DNA from: Mycobacterium sp. | GTDB taxonomy: Bacteria > Actinomycetota > Actinomycetes > Mycobacteriales > Mycobacteriaceae | DNA: 64,000 nt | Assembly: GCA_003987775.1 (NCBI GenBank) | Contig: RXJD01000031.1 | Location: 1-64,000, forward strand | Reading direction: 5' to 3' | Shown here: in pieces, positions 34,478 through 43,228 of the stretch | How positions within the stretch are numbered: position 1 is the first letter of the stretch | Layout: every line of letters begins with the position of its first letter | Position numbers and translations under genes: made by a program | Notes under the pieces: model-generated | The model's database searches: none | The model's input: only the letters and a program-made list of their open reading frames with translations | What the model was told of the DNA's origin: nothing

Positions 34478-36837
34478 TGCCAACCGCGTACCGTGGGGCT
34501 GTGCCGAAGACCACCCGCTCCCAGCCCGGACGGCTGAGCAGCCGCTTCTGGCGCCTGCTCGGCGCCTCGACGGAAAAGAACCGCAGCCGCTCGATGGCCG
34601 TGGTGACCGATGCCGAGGAATTCGACAAGGAAGCCGCAGATCTCAGCGACGAGAAGCTGCGCAAGGCGTCGGGGCTGCTCAATCTGGACGACCTGGCCGA
34701 CTCTGCCGACATTCCCCAGTTCCTCGCGATCGCGCGGGAGGCGGCCGAGCGCACCACCGGGCTGCGTCCGTTCGACGTGCAGTTACTCGGGGCGCTGCGG
34801 ATGCTGGCCGGCGACGTGATCGAAATGGCCACCGGTGAGGGCAAAACGCTGGCCGGGGCGATCGCGGCAGCGGGCTACGCGCTGGCGGGACGGCACGTGC
34901 ACGTGGTGACCATCAACGACTATCTGGCCCGCCGCGACGCGGAGTGGATGGGACCGCTGATCGAGGCGATGGGACTGACCGTCGGCTGGATCACCGCCGA
35001 ATCGACGAGCACGGACCGTAAGGCCGCCTATGACTGCGACGTCACCTACGCCTCGGTCAACGAGATCGGCTTCGACGTGCTGCGCGACCAGCTGGTCACC
35101 GATGTCGACGACCTGGTCTCACCCAATCCCGATGTCGCGCTGATCGACGAGGCGGACTCGGTGCTGGTCGACGAGGCGCTGGTACCGCTGGTGCTCGCGG
35201 GCACCACGCACCGCGAAACACCGCGGCTCGAGATCATCAAACTGGTCGGTCAGCTCGTCCACCACAAGAACGCCGACGACTACTTCGCCACCGACGCCGA
35301 CAGCCGCAATGTGCACCTGACCGAGATGGGCGCCCGCAAGCTCGAGAAGGCCCTCGGCGGCATCGACCTGTACTCCGAGGAACATGTCGGCACCACGCTC
35401 ACCGAGATCAACGTCGCCCTGCACGCGCACGTGCTGCTGCAGCGCGACGTCCACTACATCGTGCGCGACGACGCGGTGCACCTGATCAATTCCTCCCGCG
35501 GCCGCATCGCCCAGCTGCAGCGCTGGCCGGACGGGCTGCAGGCGGCCGTCGAGGCCAAGGAAGGCATCGAGACCACCGAGACGGGCGAGGTCCTCGACAC
35601 CATCACGGTGCAGGCCCTGATCAACCGCTACACCACGGTCTGCGGCATGACCGGCACCGCGCTGGCTGCCGGTGAGCAGCTGCGCCAGTTCTACAAACTC
35701 GGGGTGTCGCCGATACCGCCGAACACCCCGAATATCCGCGAGGACGAGTCGGACCGGGTCTACATCACCGCCGCCGCCAAGAACGACGCGATCGTCGAGC
35801 ACATCGCCGAGGTGCACGAGACGGGGCAGCCGGTCCTGGTCGGGACCCGCGACGTGGCCGAATCCGAGGACCTCTACGAGCGGCTGACCAAACGCGGTGT
35901 GCCGGCGGTGCTGCTGAACGCCAAGAACGACGCCGAAGAGGCTCAGGTGATCGCCGAGGCCGGTACCTACGGCTCGGTCACGGTATCCACACAGATGGCC
36001 GGTCGAGGCACCGACATCCGCCTGGGCGGGTCCGACGAGTCCGATCACGACCGCGTCGCCGAGCTGGGCGGACTGCACGTGGTCGGCACCGGACGGCACC
36101 ACACCGAGCGCCTGGACAATCAGCTGCGCGGCCGGGCCGGGCGCCAAGGGGACCCGGGCTCGTCGGTGTTCTTCTCGAGTTGGGAAGACGACGTGGTGGC
36201 GGCCAATCTCGACAGCAACAAGCTGCCCACCGAGACCGACGAGGACGGTCGCATCCTGAGTCCCAAGACCAACGCGCTGCTCGATCATGCGCAGCGCGTC
36301 GCCGAGGGCCGCCTGCTCGACGTGCACGCGAACACGTGGCGCTACAACCAGCTCATCGCCCAGCAACGCGCCATTATCGTCGACCGGCGAAACACTTTGC
36401 TGCGCACGCCAACTGCGCGCGAAGAGCTGGAGGAGCTGGCGCCCAAGCGGTACAAGGAGCTGCGCGAGGAGATCTCCGAGGAACGCCTGGAGAAGATCTG
36501 CCGGCTGATCATGCTGTATCACCTCGACCGTGGCTGGGCCGATCACCTGGCGTATCTGGCCGACATCCGCGAGAGCATCCACCTGCGCGCGCTGGGCCGG
36601 CAGAACCCGCTCGACGAGTTCCACCGGATGGCGGTGGACGCGTTCGCGTCGCTGGCCGCCGACGCCATCGAGGCAGCCCAGCAGACGTTTGAGACGGCGA
36701 ACATTCTCGAGGACGAGCCGGGCCTGGATCTGTCCAAGCTCGCCCGCCCAACGTCTACGTGGACCTACATGGTCAACGACAACCCACTGTCCGACGACAC
36801 GCTGTCCACGCTGAGCCTGCCCGGCGTCTTCCGCTGA
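34477..36837 (+). CDS. secA2: SecA2, accessory Sec ATPase
   Basis: The 786-residue protein has the SecA DEAD motor: Walker A MATGEGKT (residues 117-124), LIDEADSVL (222-230), the protein-crosslinking domain after it, and the second RecA fold with [19 protein letters not shown] and [15 protein letters not shown]. The C-terminal zinc-binding tail of SecA1 is absent, as in other SecA2 proteins. The protein ends [16 protein letters not shown]. SecA2 exports a small subset of proteins needed for growth in macrophages. The ATG at 34477 overlaps the ilvG stop. GTG 34501 ([10 protein letters not shown]) is an alternative giving 778 residues and may be nearer to the Mtb start. Confidence 0.97.
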   Translation: MPTAYRGAVPKTTRSQPGRLSSRFWRLLGASTEKNRSRSMAVVTDAEEFDKEAADLSDEKLRKASGLLNLDDLADSADIPQFLAIAREAAERTTGLRPFDVQLLGALRMLAGDVIEMATGEGKTLAGAIAAAGYALAGRHVHVVTINDYLARRDAEWMGPLIEAMGLTVGWITAESTSTDRKAAYDCDVTYASVNEIGFDVLRDQLVTDVDDLVSPNPDVALIDEADSVLVDEALVPLVLAGTTHRETPRLEIIKLVGQLVHHKNADDYFATDADSRNVHLTEMGARKLEKALGGIDLYSEEHVGTTLTEINVALHAHVLLQRDVHYIVRDDAVHLINSSRGRIAQLQRWPDGLQAAVEAKEGIETTETGEVLDTITVQALINRYTTVCGMTGTALAAGEQLRQFYKLGVSPIPPNTPNIREDESDRVYITAAAKNDAIVEHIAEVHETGQPVLVGTRDVAESEDLYERLTKRGVPAVLLNAKNDAEEAQVIAEAGTYGSVTVSTQMAGRGTDIRLGGSDESDHDRVAELGGLHVVGTGRHHTERLDNQLRGRAGRQGDPGSSVFFSSWEDDVVAANLDSNKLPTETDEDGRILSPKTNALLDHAQRVAEGRLLDVHANTWRYNQLIAQQRAIIVDRRNTLLRTPTAREELEELAPKRYKELREEISEERLEKICRLIMLYHLDRGWADHLAYLADIRESIHLRALGRQNPLDEFHRMAVDAFASLAADAIEAAQQTFETANILEDEPGLDLSKLARPTSTWTYMVNDNPLSDDTLSTLSLPGVFR

Positions 36838-36887
36838 GTCCCGTCCGCCGTGCGGACCGCCATAGAACGACGCTAATGTCACGGCAC

Positions 36888-37478
36888 ATGGAGCCAGTGC
36901 TCGTGCAGAACCGGGTACTGACGGTGCCCAACGTGCTGAGCGTCGTCCGCCTTGGCCTCATCCCGGTCTTCGTCTACCTCATGCTGGTCACGCACACGCT
37001 GAGCTGGGCGGTGGCGATCCTGATGTTCAGCGGGGTCTCGGACTGGGCGGACGGCAAGATCGCCCGCCTGCTCAACCAGCAGTCGCGGCTGGGCATGCTG
37101 CTGGACCCCGCCGTCGACCGGCTCTACATGGTGACCGTGCCGATCGTGTTCGCGATCAGCGGCATCGCCCCGTGGTGGTTCGTGCTGATGCTGCTGGCCC
37201 GCGACGCGGCGCTGGCCGGAACGCTGCCGCTGTTGTGGAGCCGCGGGCTCTCGGCGCTGCCGGTCACCTATGTGGGCAAGGCCGCGACGTTCGCGCTGAT
37301 GTCCGGCTTCCCGCTGGTCCTGCTGGGACAGTGGGACGCGCTGTGGAGCCGCGTCGTGCTGGCCTGCGGCTGGGCGTTTCTCATCTGGGGCCTGTACATG
37401 TACTTGTGGGCGTTCGTGCTCTACATCCTGCAGATGGTGCTGGTGATGCGCCGGATGCCGAAGGTCAGGCATGGCTGA
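36888..37478 (+). CDS. pgsA2: CDP-alcohol phosphatidyltransferase (pgsA2, Rv1822 type)
   Basis: The 196-residue membrane protein begins [20 protein letters not shown] and has the CDP-alcohol phosphotransferase motif D-x2-DG-x2-AR-x7-G-x3-D-x3-D in [14 protein letters not shown] and then [10 protein letters not shown]. About five hydrophobic segments follow. The family makes phosphatidylglycerol phosphate or cardiolipin from CDP-diacylglycerol. Which product PgsA2 makes in mycobacteria is not settled. ATG 36876, four codons upstream, is an alternative start. The one chosen matches the Mtb protein. The 3' end overlaps the next gene by 8 bases. Confidence 0.92.
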   Translation: MEPVLVQNRVLTVPNVLSVVRLGLIPVFVYLMLVTHTLSWAVAILMFSGVSDWADGKIARLLNQQSRLGMLLDPAVDRLYMVTVPIVFAISGIAPWWFVLMLLARDAALAGTLPLLWSRGLSALPVTYVGKAATFALMSGFPLVLLGQWDALWSRVVLACGWAFLIWGLYMYLWAFVLYILQMVLVMRRMPKVRHG

Positions 37479-38397
37479 GCCGGACCGGCTGCTGGGCGGC
37501 TATGACCCCAACGCCGGCTACAGCACGCACGACGCGGCCCGTCCCCAGCGCATCCCGGTGCCGTCGTTGTTGCGCGCGCTGCTGTCCGAACATCTCGACC
37601 CCGGATACGCCGCGGCAGCCGCCGAGCGGGATCGCCGCGCCGAACCCGAGACCGGGCGTGACCGGGCGTTCAGCTGGCTGTGGCAGGCGCTGGCCGCGAC
37701 CCTGGTGGCAGCCGTGTTCGCGGCGGCGGTGGCCCAGGCCCGCTCGGTCGCACCCGGGGTGCGCTCTGCGCAGCAACTGTTGGCCACCAACGTGCGTCTG
37801 ACGCAGGCGACCGCCACCCGGTTGGCCCAGCAGCGCAGCGCGCTGGCGGCGAAGGTGGATCAGGTGCAGCGCCTCGCTCTGGCCGACGACGCCGAGGGCC
37901 AACGACTGCTGAACAGTCTGGACGCGCTCAGCCTGGCGGCGGCCAGCACGCCGGTGACCGGCCCGGGCCTGACGCTGACGGTGACCGACCCCGGCGCCGG
38001 CCCCAATCTGTCCGATGCGTCCAAGCAACGGGTGAGCGGCAGTCAGCAGATCATCCTCGACCGTGACCTGCAACTCGTCGTGAATTCGTTGTGGGCCAGT
38101 GGCGCCGAGGCCATCTCGGTCGACGGAGCCCGGATCGGGCCGAACGTGACCATCCGGCAGGCCGGGGGAGCGATTCTGGTCGACAACAACCCGACCACAA
38201 GTCCGTACACCATCCTGGCGGTCGGGCCATCGAAGGCGATGCGGGACACCTTCGATCGCAGCCCCGGACTGCGTCGGCTTAGGCTGCTGGAGGCCTCCTA
38301 CGGGGTAGGCGTCAACGTGAACCTCGGCGAGAGTCTGGCGCTGCCCGCCGGAGCGATCCGGGACGTCAAGTTCGCCAGAGAGATTGGGCCCAAGTGA
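37471..38397 (+). CDS. DUF881 membrane-anchored protein (Rv1823 type)
   Basis: A 308-residue protein with a cytoplasmic N-terminus, one transmembrane helix (about 73-92, [18 protein letters not shown]), a short coiled coil (about 105-140, with [20 protein letters not shown]), and a DUF881 domain ([12 protein letters not shown] ... [19 protein letters not shown]). DUF881 proteins flank the small basic protein gene in many actinobacteria and firmicutes, near cell-division genes in some. Their role is unknown. ATG 37471 overlaps the pgsA2 end. The stop overlaps the next gene's GTG (GTGA at 38394). Confidence 0.9.
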   Translation: MAEPDRLLGGYDPNAGYSTHDAARPQRIPVPSLLRALLSEHLDPGYAAAAAERDRRAEPETGRDRAFSWLWQALAATLVAAVFAAAVAQARSVAPGVRSAQQLLATNVRLTQATATRLAQQRSALAAKVDQVQRLALADDAEGQRLLNSLDALSLAAASTPVTGPGLTLTVTDPGAGPNLSDASKQRVSGSQQIILDRDLQLVVNSLWASGAEAISVDGARIGPNVTIRQAGGAILVDNNPTTSPYTILAVGPSKAMRDTFDRSPGLRRLRLLEASYGVGVNVNLGESLALPAGAIRDVKFAREIGPK

Positions 38398-38726
38398 TCG
38401 GTATCGCCGCGCTCGTGATCGGCATCGTGCTGGGATTGGTGTTCCATCCCAGCGTGCCCGAGGTCATCCAGCCGTATCTGCCGATTGCGGTGGTCGCCGC
38501 GCTGGATGCGGTATTCGGCGGGCTGCGCGCCTACCTGGAACGCATCTTCGACCCCAAGGTCTTCGTCGTCTCGTTCGTGTTCAATGTGCTGGTCGCCGCA
38601 TTGATCGTCTACGTCGGCGACCAATTGGGCGTCGGCACCCAGCTGTCGACGGCAATCATCGTGGTGCTGGGAATCCGGATCTTCGGCAATGCGGCCGCGC
38701 TGCGCCGCCGGCTGTTCGGGGCGTGA
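38394..38726 (+). CDS. Small basic protein, DUF1290 (Rv1824 type)
   Basis: A 110-residue, very hydrophobic protein with three predicted transmembrane segments ([57 protein letters not shown]). This matches the small basic protein (Sbp/DUF1290) family, always found beside DUF881 genes. The GTG start overlaps the previous stop. Molecular function is unknown. The conserved DUF881-Sbp-DUF881 layout suggests a three-part membrane complex. Confidence 0.88.
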   Translation: MIGIAALVIGIVLGLVFHPSVPEVIQPYLPIAVVAALDAVFGGLRAYLERIFDPKVFVVSFVFNVLVAALIVYVGDQLGVGTQLSTAIIVVLGIRIFGNAAALRRRLFGA

Positions 38727-38739
38727 CGGAGTGGCTGAG

Positions 38740-39585
38740 ATGGAACCCGGTCCGCCCGGTCCCGAAGAAAAACCCGAAGAGAAACCCGAGAAACCCGACA
38801 AGTCGGCACACCGCGGACGTCACGAACTTCCGGCCGACCGCCCCCGGCGCGAGATTGTGCGCCGGACGGGTCTGCGGGCGACGCTGACCGCCGGTAGGTC
38901 CCGACTCGTGTTCGGCACTCTGGCGGTGCTGCTCTGCCTGGTCCTGGGCATCGCGATCGTCACGCAGGTGCGTCAGAACGAATCCGGCGACTCGCTGGAA
39001 ACCGCTCGTCCCGCAGACCTGTTGGTGCTGCTCGACTCGCTGCGGCAGCGCGAGGCGACGCTGAGCACCGAAGTGGCCGACCTGCAGAACACCCTTAATG
39101 CGTTGCAGGCCTCCGGAAACACCGATCAGGCCGCGATCGAAAGCGCACAGGCCAGGTTGGCCGCTCTGTCGATCCTGGCCGGTGCGGTCGGGGCCACCGG
39201 TCCCGGCGTGACGATGAAGATCGACGATCCCGGTCCGGGGGTGGCGCCAGAAGTGATGCTCGACGTGATCAACGAGCTGCGAGCAGCCGGCGCCGAGGCG
39301 ATCGAGATCAACGACACCCGCCAGTCCGTGCGAGTCGGCGTGGACACCTGGGTCACCGGCTCGGCGGGTGCCCTTACCATCGACAGCAAGTCGTTCTCCC
39401 CTCCGTATTCGATTCTGGCGATTGGTGATCCGCCCACGCTGGCCGCCGCGATGAATATTCCGGGTGGGGCAGAGGACAGCGTGAAACGAGTGGGCGGACG
39501 CATGTCGGTACAGCAGTCCGACCGCGTCGAAGTGACCACCTTGCGGCAACCAAAACAGCACCAATACGCTCAGCCCGGCAAGTGA
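38740..39585 (+). CDS. DUF881 membrane-anchored protein (Rv1825 type)
   Basis: From ATG 38740 the product is 281 residues. A Pro/Glu/Lys-rich N-terminus (MEPGPPGPEEKPEEKPEKPD) precedes a transmembrane helix (about 68-88, LVFGTLAVLLCLVLGIAIVT), a coiled coil (about 100-150, with RQREATLSTEVADLQNTLNA), and a DUF881 domain (GPGVTMKIDDPG; EAIEINDTRQSVRVGVDTWV). It is a paralogue of the protein at 37471. GGAG lies 8 bases before this ATG. GTG 38731 is a slightly longer alternative. The gene closes the DUF881-Sbp-DUF881 set and is followed 27 bases later by gcvH. Confidence 0.88.
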   Translation: MEPGPPGPEEKPEEKPEKPDKSAHRGRHELPADRPRREIVRRTGLRATLTAGRSRLVFGTLAVLLCLVLGIAIVTQVRQNESGDSLETARPADLLVLLDSLRQREATLSTEVADLQNTLNALQASGNTDQAAIESAQARLAALSILAGAVGATGPGVTMKIDDPGPGVAPEVMLDVINELRAAGAEAIEINDTRQSVRVGVDTWVTGSAGALTIDSKSFSPPYSILAIGDPPTLAAAMNIPGGAEDSVKRVGGRMSVQQSDRVEVTTLRQPKQHQYAQPGK

Positions 39586-39612
39586 ACCACCCCCGACCAG
39601 AACAGGATCACC

Positions 39613-40017
39613 GTGACCGATATCCCGTCCGATCTGCACTACACCACCGAACACGAGTGGGTTCGCCGCAGCGCGGAAGACACCGTCCGGGTCGGGATCA
39701 CCGATTTCGCCCAGTCGGCGCTGGGTGACGTCGTCTTCGTGCAGTTGCCCGACGTGGGGGCCGAGCTCAGTGCCGGCGATTCCTTCGGCGAGGTGGAGTC
39801 GACGAAATCGGTGTCGGATCTGTACGCGCCGATCGCGGGCAAGGTGTCCGCGGTCAACGGGGATCTTGAAAGCACGCCGCAGCTGCTGAACTCCGACCCC
39901 TACGGCGAAGGCTGGTTGCTGGAACTCCAGGTGGACAGCGCCGGCGTCGCCGGACTGGACGAGGCGATCGCCGGGCTGCTCGACGCTGAGGCGTACCGCG
40001 GCACTCTCACCGAATGA
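39613..40017 (+). CDS. gcvH: Glycine cleavage system H protein
   Basis: The 134-residue lipoyl carrier starts [M]TDIPSDLHYTTEHEWVRRSA (GTG start). It carries the lipoyl-lysine motif VESTKSVSDLYAPIAGKV with Lys65 as the attachment site. GcvH shuttles the aminomethyl group from P protein (GcvB, encoded at 43229) to T protein in glycine breakdown to CO2, NH3 and methylene-tetrahydrofolate. It is full length. Unlike gcvB, no glycine riboswitch lies directly upstream. It follows the DUF881 genes closely, so it may be read from their promoter. Confidence 0.97.
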   Translation: MTDIPSDLHYTTEHEWVRRSAEDTVRVGITDFAQSALGDVVFVQLPDVGAELSAGDSFGEVESTKSVSDLYAPIAGKVSAVNGDLESTPQLLNSDPYGEGWLLELQVDSAGVAGLDEAIAGLLDAEAYRGTLTE

Positions 40018-40272
40018 GAGTTGCTAAGGTCCGAATGCGTTGCGAGGCAGGATCCTGGACGAGTCGGGGGATTCGGCAGGTCTAGGAGAAGCCGGGATGT
40101 CGGGCTTAGGATCCTGCAGGGGTCGGCACACGGCCGACCCGTGCGCGGTACGGTCGAGACATCAGTTATTTCAAGCAGTGGACAGCAGCGCAGTACAAGC
40201 GGTAGATCCGAGTGGGCGACCGGCCGAACGGCCCGGTCAGAGAACGCCACAGCGGCCAGTGAGGAGCAGCGG
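40018..40272 (+). other. garA leader with repeat and hairpin
   Basis: This 255-base gap holds AGGATCCTG twice (40049-40057 and 40108-40116, 59 bases apart) and a perfect hairpin: GGGTCGGC (40120-40127) and GCCGACCC (40133-40140) with an ACACG loop. The hairpin could end gcvH transcription, although no U-run follows, or shape the garA leader. No open frame of its own is convincing. GAGGAG at 40261-40266 is the garA ribosome-binding site. Confidence 0.5.
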
Positions 40273-40743
40273 GTGACGGACATGGATAACGACCAGAGTG
40301 ACGAAGTCACGGTGGAGACGACCTCGGTCTTCCGCGCCGACTTCCTCAACGAACTGGACGCGCCCACTCAGTCGGGTACCGAGAGTTCGGTGTCCGGGGT
40401 GGAGGGACTCCCCGCGGGCTCGGCGTTGCTGGTCGTCAAACGCGGGCCCAACGCCGGGTCGCGCTTCCTGCTGGACCAGGCCATCACCTCGGCGGGCCGG
40501 CATCCCGACAGCGACATCTTCCTCGATGACGTGACCGTGAGCCGCCGGCACGCCGAATTCCGTTTGGAAGGCGGCGAGTTCAACGTCGTCGATGTGGGCA
40601 GCCTGAACGGCACCTACGTCAATCGCGAGCCGGTGGACTCCGCCGTGCTGGCCAACGGTGACGAGGTTCAGATCGGCAAGTTCCGCCTGGTGTTTCTGAC
40701 CGGCCCCAAGGGTGACGACGACGGGGGATCCGGAGGCCAGTGA
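40273..40743 (+). CDS. garA: GarA, FHA-domain regulator of the 2-oxoglutarate node
   Basis: From GTG 40273 (GAGGAG six bases upstream) the protein is 156 residues. The N-terminal tail carries the ETTS motif (Thr16-Thr17) that PknG/PknB phosphorylate in mycobacteria. The FHA domain (about 50-145) has GRHPDSD (75-81), SRRH (90-93) and NGT (112-114), the phosphothreonine-binding residues. Unphosphorylated GarA inhibits 2-oxoglutarate dehydrogenase-type enzyme and NAD-glutamate dehydrogenase and activates glutamate synthase. Phosphorylation closes the protein on itself. ATG 40282 is a minor alternative start. The stop overlaps the next gene as GTGA. Confidence 0.97.
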   Translation: MTDMDNDQSDEVTVETTSVFRADFLNELDAPTQSGTESSVSGVEGLPAGSALLVVKRGPNAGSRFLLDQAITSAGRHPDSDIFLDDVTVSRRHAEFRLEGGEFNVVDVGSLNGTYVNREPVDSAVLANGDEVQIGKFRLVFLTGPKGDDDGGSGGQ

Positions 40744-41480
40744 CCGCGCCCGATAGCCCTGCGCTCGCCGGGATGTCGATCGGGGCGGTCCTGGACCTGC
40801 TGCGACCGGACTTCCCCGACGTCACAATCTCCAAGATTCGTTTCCTGGAGGCCGAAGGGCTGGTGACGCCACAGCGTGCGGCGTCGGGTTATCGGAGGTT
40901 CACCGCCTACGACTGTGCGCGACTGCGCTTCATCCTCACCGCACAGCGGGACCACTATCTGCCGTTGAAGGTGATCCGGGCTCAGCTGGACGCCCTGCCC
41001 GACGGAGAACTGCCGACAGTCGGATCTCCCTACGGAGTACCGCGATTGGTGTCGGTGGCCGACGGCGCCGGATCCGAGGCGGCCGCCGCCGATGCGGTGG
41101 CGCCCACCCGTGTCCGGCTCAGTCGCGAAGACCTGCTGGAACGCTCGGGGGTCGACGGCGAGCTGCTGACCGCCCTGTTGAAAGCCGGCGTGATCACCAC
41201 CGGGCCGGCCGGTTTCTTCGACGAACACGCCGTGGTGATTCTCCAATGTGCACGGGCGCTGGCCGATTACGGCGTCGAGCCCAGGCATCTGCGGGCGTTC
41301 CGTTCTGCGGCCGACCGGCAGTCGGACCTGATCGCCCAGATCGCCGGTCCGCTGGTCAAAGCCGACAAGGCCGGTGCCCGCGACCGTGCCGACGACTTGG
41401 CACGAGAGGTCGCCGCACTCGCTATCACGTTGCACACCTCACTGATCAAGTCCGCCGTTCGCGACGTACTGCACCGCTGA
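40740..41480 (+). CDS. MerR-family transcriptional regulator (Rv1828 type)
   Basis: The 246-residue protein has an N-terminal winged helix of MerR type ([20 protein letters not shown], then [23 protein letters not shown], about residues 11-60). A longer C-terminal half follows (about 120-246) without the cysteine cluster of metal-sensing MerR proteins, so a metal or thiol effector is not supported. It matches Mtb Rv1828. The GTG start overlaps the garA stop, so the two are translationally coupled. A related regulator of the same broad family follows two genes downstream. Confidence 0.92.
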   Translation: MTAPDSPALAGMSIGAVLDLLRPDFPDVTISKIRFLEAEGLVTPQRAASGYRRFTAYDCARLRFILTAQRDHYLPLKVIRAQLDALPDGELPTVGSPYGVPRLVSVADGAGSEAAAADAVAPTRVRLSREDLLERSGVDGELLTALLKAGVITTGPAGFFDEHAVVILQCARALADYGVEPRHLRAFRSAADRQSDLIAQIAGPLVKADKAGARDRADDLAREVAALAITLHTSLIKSAVRDVLHR

Positions 41481-41552
41481 GGACTAGACTTCGTTCGACA
41501 GCTGGTATTCGGCGAATTGAGTCACTGCAGCGCGTGCGGAGGGCAGACACAG

Positions 41553-42047
41553 ATGGGTGAAGTTCGTGTTGTCGGCATTCGCGTCGAGCAGCCCCAGAAC
41601 CAGCCGGTGCTGTTGCTGCGCGAGGCAAACGGTGACCGCTACCTGCCGATCTGGATCGGCCAGTCGGAGGCTGCGGCCATCGCGCTCGAACAGCAGGGCG
41701 TGGAGCCGCCCCGGCCGCTGACTCATGATCTGATCAGGGATCTGATTGCCGCGCTTGGGCATTCGCTCAAGGAGGTGCGCATCGTCGATCTGCAGGAAGG
41801 CACCTTCTACGCCGACCTGATCTTCGATCGCGACATCAAGGTGTCGGCGCGGCCGTCCGACTCGGTGGCTATCGCCCTGCGGGTGGGTGTGCCGATCTAC
41901 GTCGAGGAGGACGTGCTCGCGCAGGCCGGTCTGTTGATTCCGGACGAGGGCGACGAAGAGGCCAGCAGCGCGGTCCGCGAGGACGAGGTGGAGAAATTCA
42001 AGGAGTTTCTCGACAGCGTCTCCCCGGACGACTTCAAGGCCACCTGA
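41553..42047 (+). CDS. Bifunctional nuclease-domain (BFN/DUF151) protein (Rv1829 type)
   Basis: The 164-residue product starts MGEVRVVGIRVEQPQNQPVL and is nearly identical to my memory of Mtb Rv1829. The BFN domain (about 1-130) contains LPIWIGQSEAAAIALEQQG, RPLTHDLIRDLI and SARPSDSVAIALRVGVPIYV, and an acidic C-terminal tail follows. The family was first described as having nuclease activity in plants and has a Thermotoga structure. Its bacterial role is unsettled. GGAGGG (41538-41543) 9 bases upstream fixes the ATG at 41553. Sandwiched between two MerR-type genes. Confidence 0.92.
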   Translation: MGEVRVVGIRVEQPQNQPVLLLREANGDRYLPIWIGQSEAAAIALEQQGVEPPRPLTHDLIRDLIAALGHSLKEVRIVDLQEGTFYADLIFDRDIKVSARPSDSVAIALRVGVPIYVEEDVLAQAGLLIPDEGDEEASSAVREDEVEKFKEFLDSVSPDDFKAT

Positions 42048-42082
42048 CCGGTAGTCGCCCGTGTCCGCCGGATACCCCCCGG

Positions 42083-42141
42083 ATATCACGGATGCGTCTC
42101 ATATCACACAACGGATTGTCGACACGCCTGGCAGATATCAC
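42083..42141 (+). promoter_or_regulatory. Three ATATCAC direct repeats upstream of the second MerR gene
   Basis: ATATCAC occurs at 42083-42089, 42101-42107 and 42135-42141, with starts 18 and 34 bases apart. The gap (42048-42311) is otherwise without genes. The repeats lie about 170-230 bases before the GTG of the downstream regulator and may bind it or another factor. Confidence 0.35.
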
Positions 42142-42311
42142 CGACTCATCCGAGTGGCAGCCATACTTTGTTGACGAGTTGATGATCGACCACAGCACAG
42201 CAGCCACCGAACAGCGTATGCTCTCTAACACTCGCACCTGAGATAACGTGGCTGTTGGGGCAGCCAGTGCCGCAGCTAGTGACAACAGCGCGATCGGCGA
42301 GAGGACGCACC

Positions 42312-42935
42312 GTGAGCGAGCAGCCACGTCAAGGACAGCTGGATCTTGCTGACCACCCGGCCACCGCGCCGAAAGGCAACGTCAAACCGGCCGAACCCGT
42401 GCAGCCCGGACTATTCCCGGACGATTCGGTGCCCGACGAGCTGGTCGGTTACCGCGGACCGAGCGCCTGTCAGATCGCCGGGATCACGTACCGCCAGCTC
42501 GATTACTGGGCCCGTACCTCGTTGGTGGTGCCCTCCATCCGCAGCGCAGCCGGATCGGGCAGTCAGCGCCTCTACTCGTTCAAGGACATCCTGGTACTCA
42601 AGATCGTCAAGCGGCTGCTGGACACCGGGATCTCGCTGCACAACATCCGCGTTGCCGTCGATCACCTGCGCCAGCGCGGCGTGCAGGACCTGGCCAACAT
42701 CACCCTGTTCTCCGACGGCACCAGCGTGTACGAGTGCACCTCGGCGGAGGAGGTCGTCGACCTGCTGCAGGGTGGCCAGGGCGTGTTCGGCATCGCCGTC
42801 TCCGGCGCGATGCGCGAGCTGACCGGCGTCATCGCCGACTTCCCCGGTGAGCGGGCCGACGGCGGCGAGTCGATCGCCGCACCCGAGGACGAACTGGCCT
42901 CCCGTCGCAAACACCGCGACCGCAAGATCGGCTAG
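42312..42935 (+). CDS. MerR-like regulator (Rv1830 type)
   Basis: From GTG 42312 the protein is 207 residues. A variable N-terminus with many Pro and Glu precedes a MerR-like winged helix (PSACQIAGITYRQLDYWART, then SLVVPSIRSAAGSGSQRLYS; about residues 52-92). The region after it has LDTGISLHNIRVAVDHLRQRGV and a C-terminal ASRRKHRDRKIG basic tail. It corresponds to Mtb Rv1830, reported to influence cell division. GAGAGGA about 7 bases upstream supports the start. It is followed by the glycine riboswitch, so it may end with its own short 3' region. Confidence 0.92.
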   Translation: MSEQPRQGQLDLADHPATAPKGNVKPAEPVQPGLFPDDSVPDELVGYRGPSACQIAGITYRQLDYWARTSLVVPSIRSAAGSGSQRLYSFKDILVLKIVKRLLDTGISLHNIRVAVDHLRQRGVQDLANITLFSDGTSVYECTSAEEVVDLLQGGQGVFGIAVSGAMRELTGVIADFPGERADGGESIAAPEDELASRRKHRDRKIG

Positions 42936-42971
42936 CTGCCCCATAGGGCGTAAACTGGACCCTGCATCGCA

Positions 42972-43200
42972 CTCGCGCGGGAGAGTTCTGTGGCCGCCAG
43001 CTACAGACGCCGAAGGAGCAATACCTCTCCGTCAACCTCTCAGGCACCCGGACCGCCCGAGCTAACGATGCCTCTGGAAAGCGGCTCGACCGGGCACCGG
43101 TCATCAAACAGAGCCCGCCGATGGGGAAAGGCGCCGCACGCGCCGAATCTCTCAGGCGCCCGCCATACGGGTGAAGACAGAGGGAGAGGGCCCCGTCTTC
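42972..43200 (+). ncRNA. Tandem glycine riboswitch upstream of gcvB
   Basis: Two glycine aptamers lie in tandem. The first (42972-43061) has GGGAGAG, GCCGAAGGAGCAA (43010-43022) and CCTCTCAGGCA. Its P1 is CTCGCGCGG (42972-42980) with CCGCCCGAG (43053-43061), one mismatch. The second (43071-43183) has GCCGATGGGGAAAGGCGCC and ATCTCTCAGGCGCC, and its P1 is CCTCTG (43071-43076) with CAGAGG (43178-43183). Downstream, GAAGAC (43173-43178) can pair with GTCTTC (43195-43200), a hairpin incompatible with the second P1 and therefore a candidate expression platform. Glycine riboswitches turn on glycine cleavage genes, which fits gcvB directly downstream. Confidence 0.95.
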
Positions 43201-43228
43201 AGTGGTGCCCTACGTCAGGAGAGTTCGC

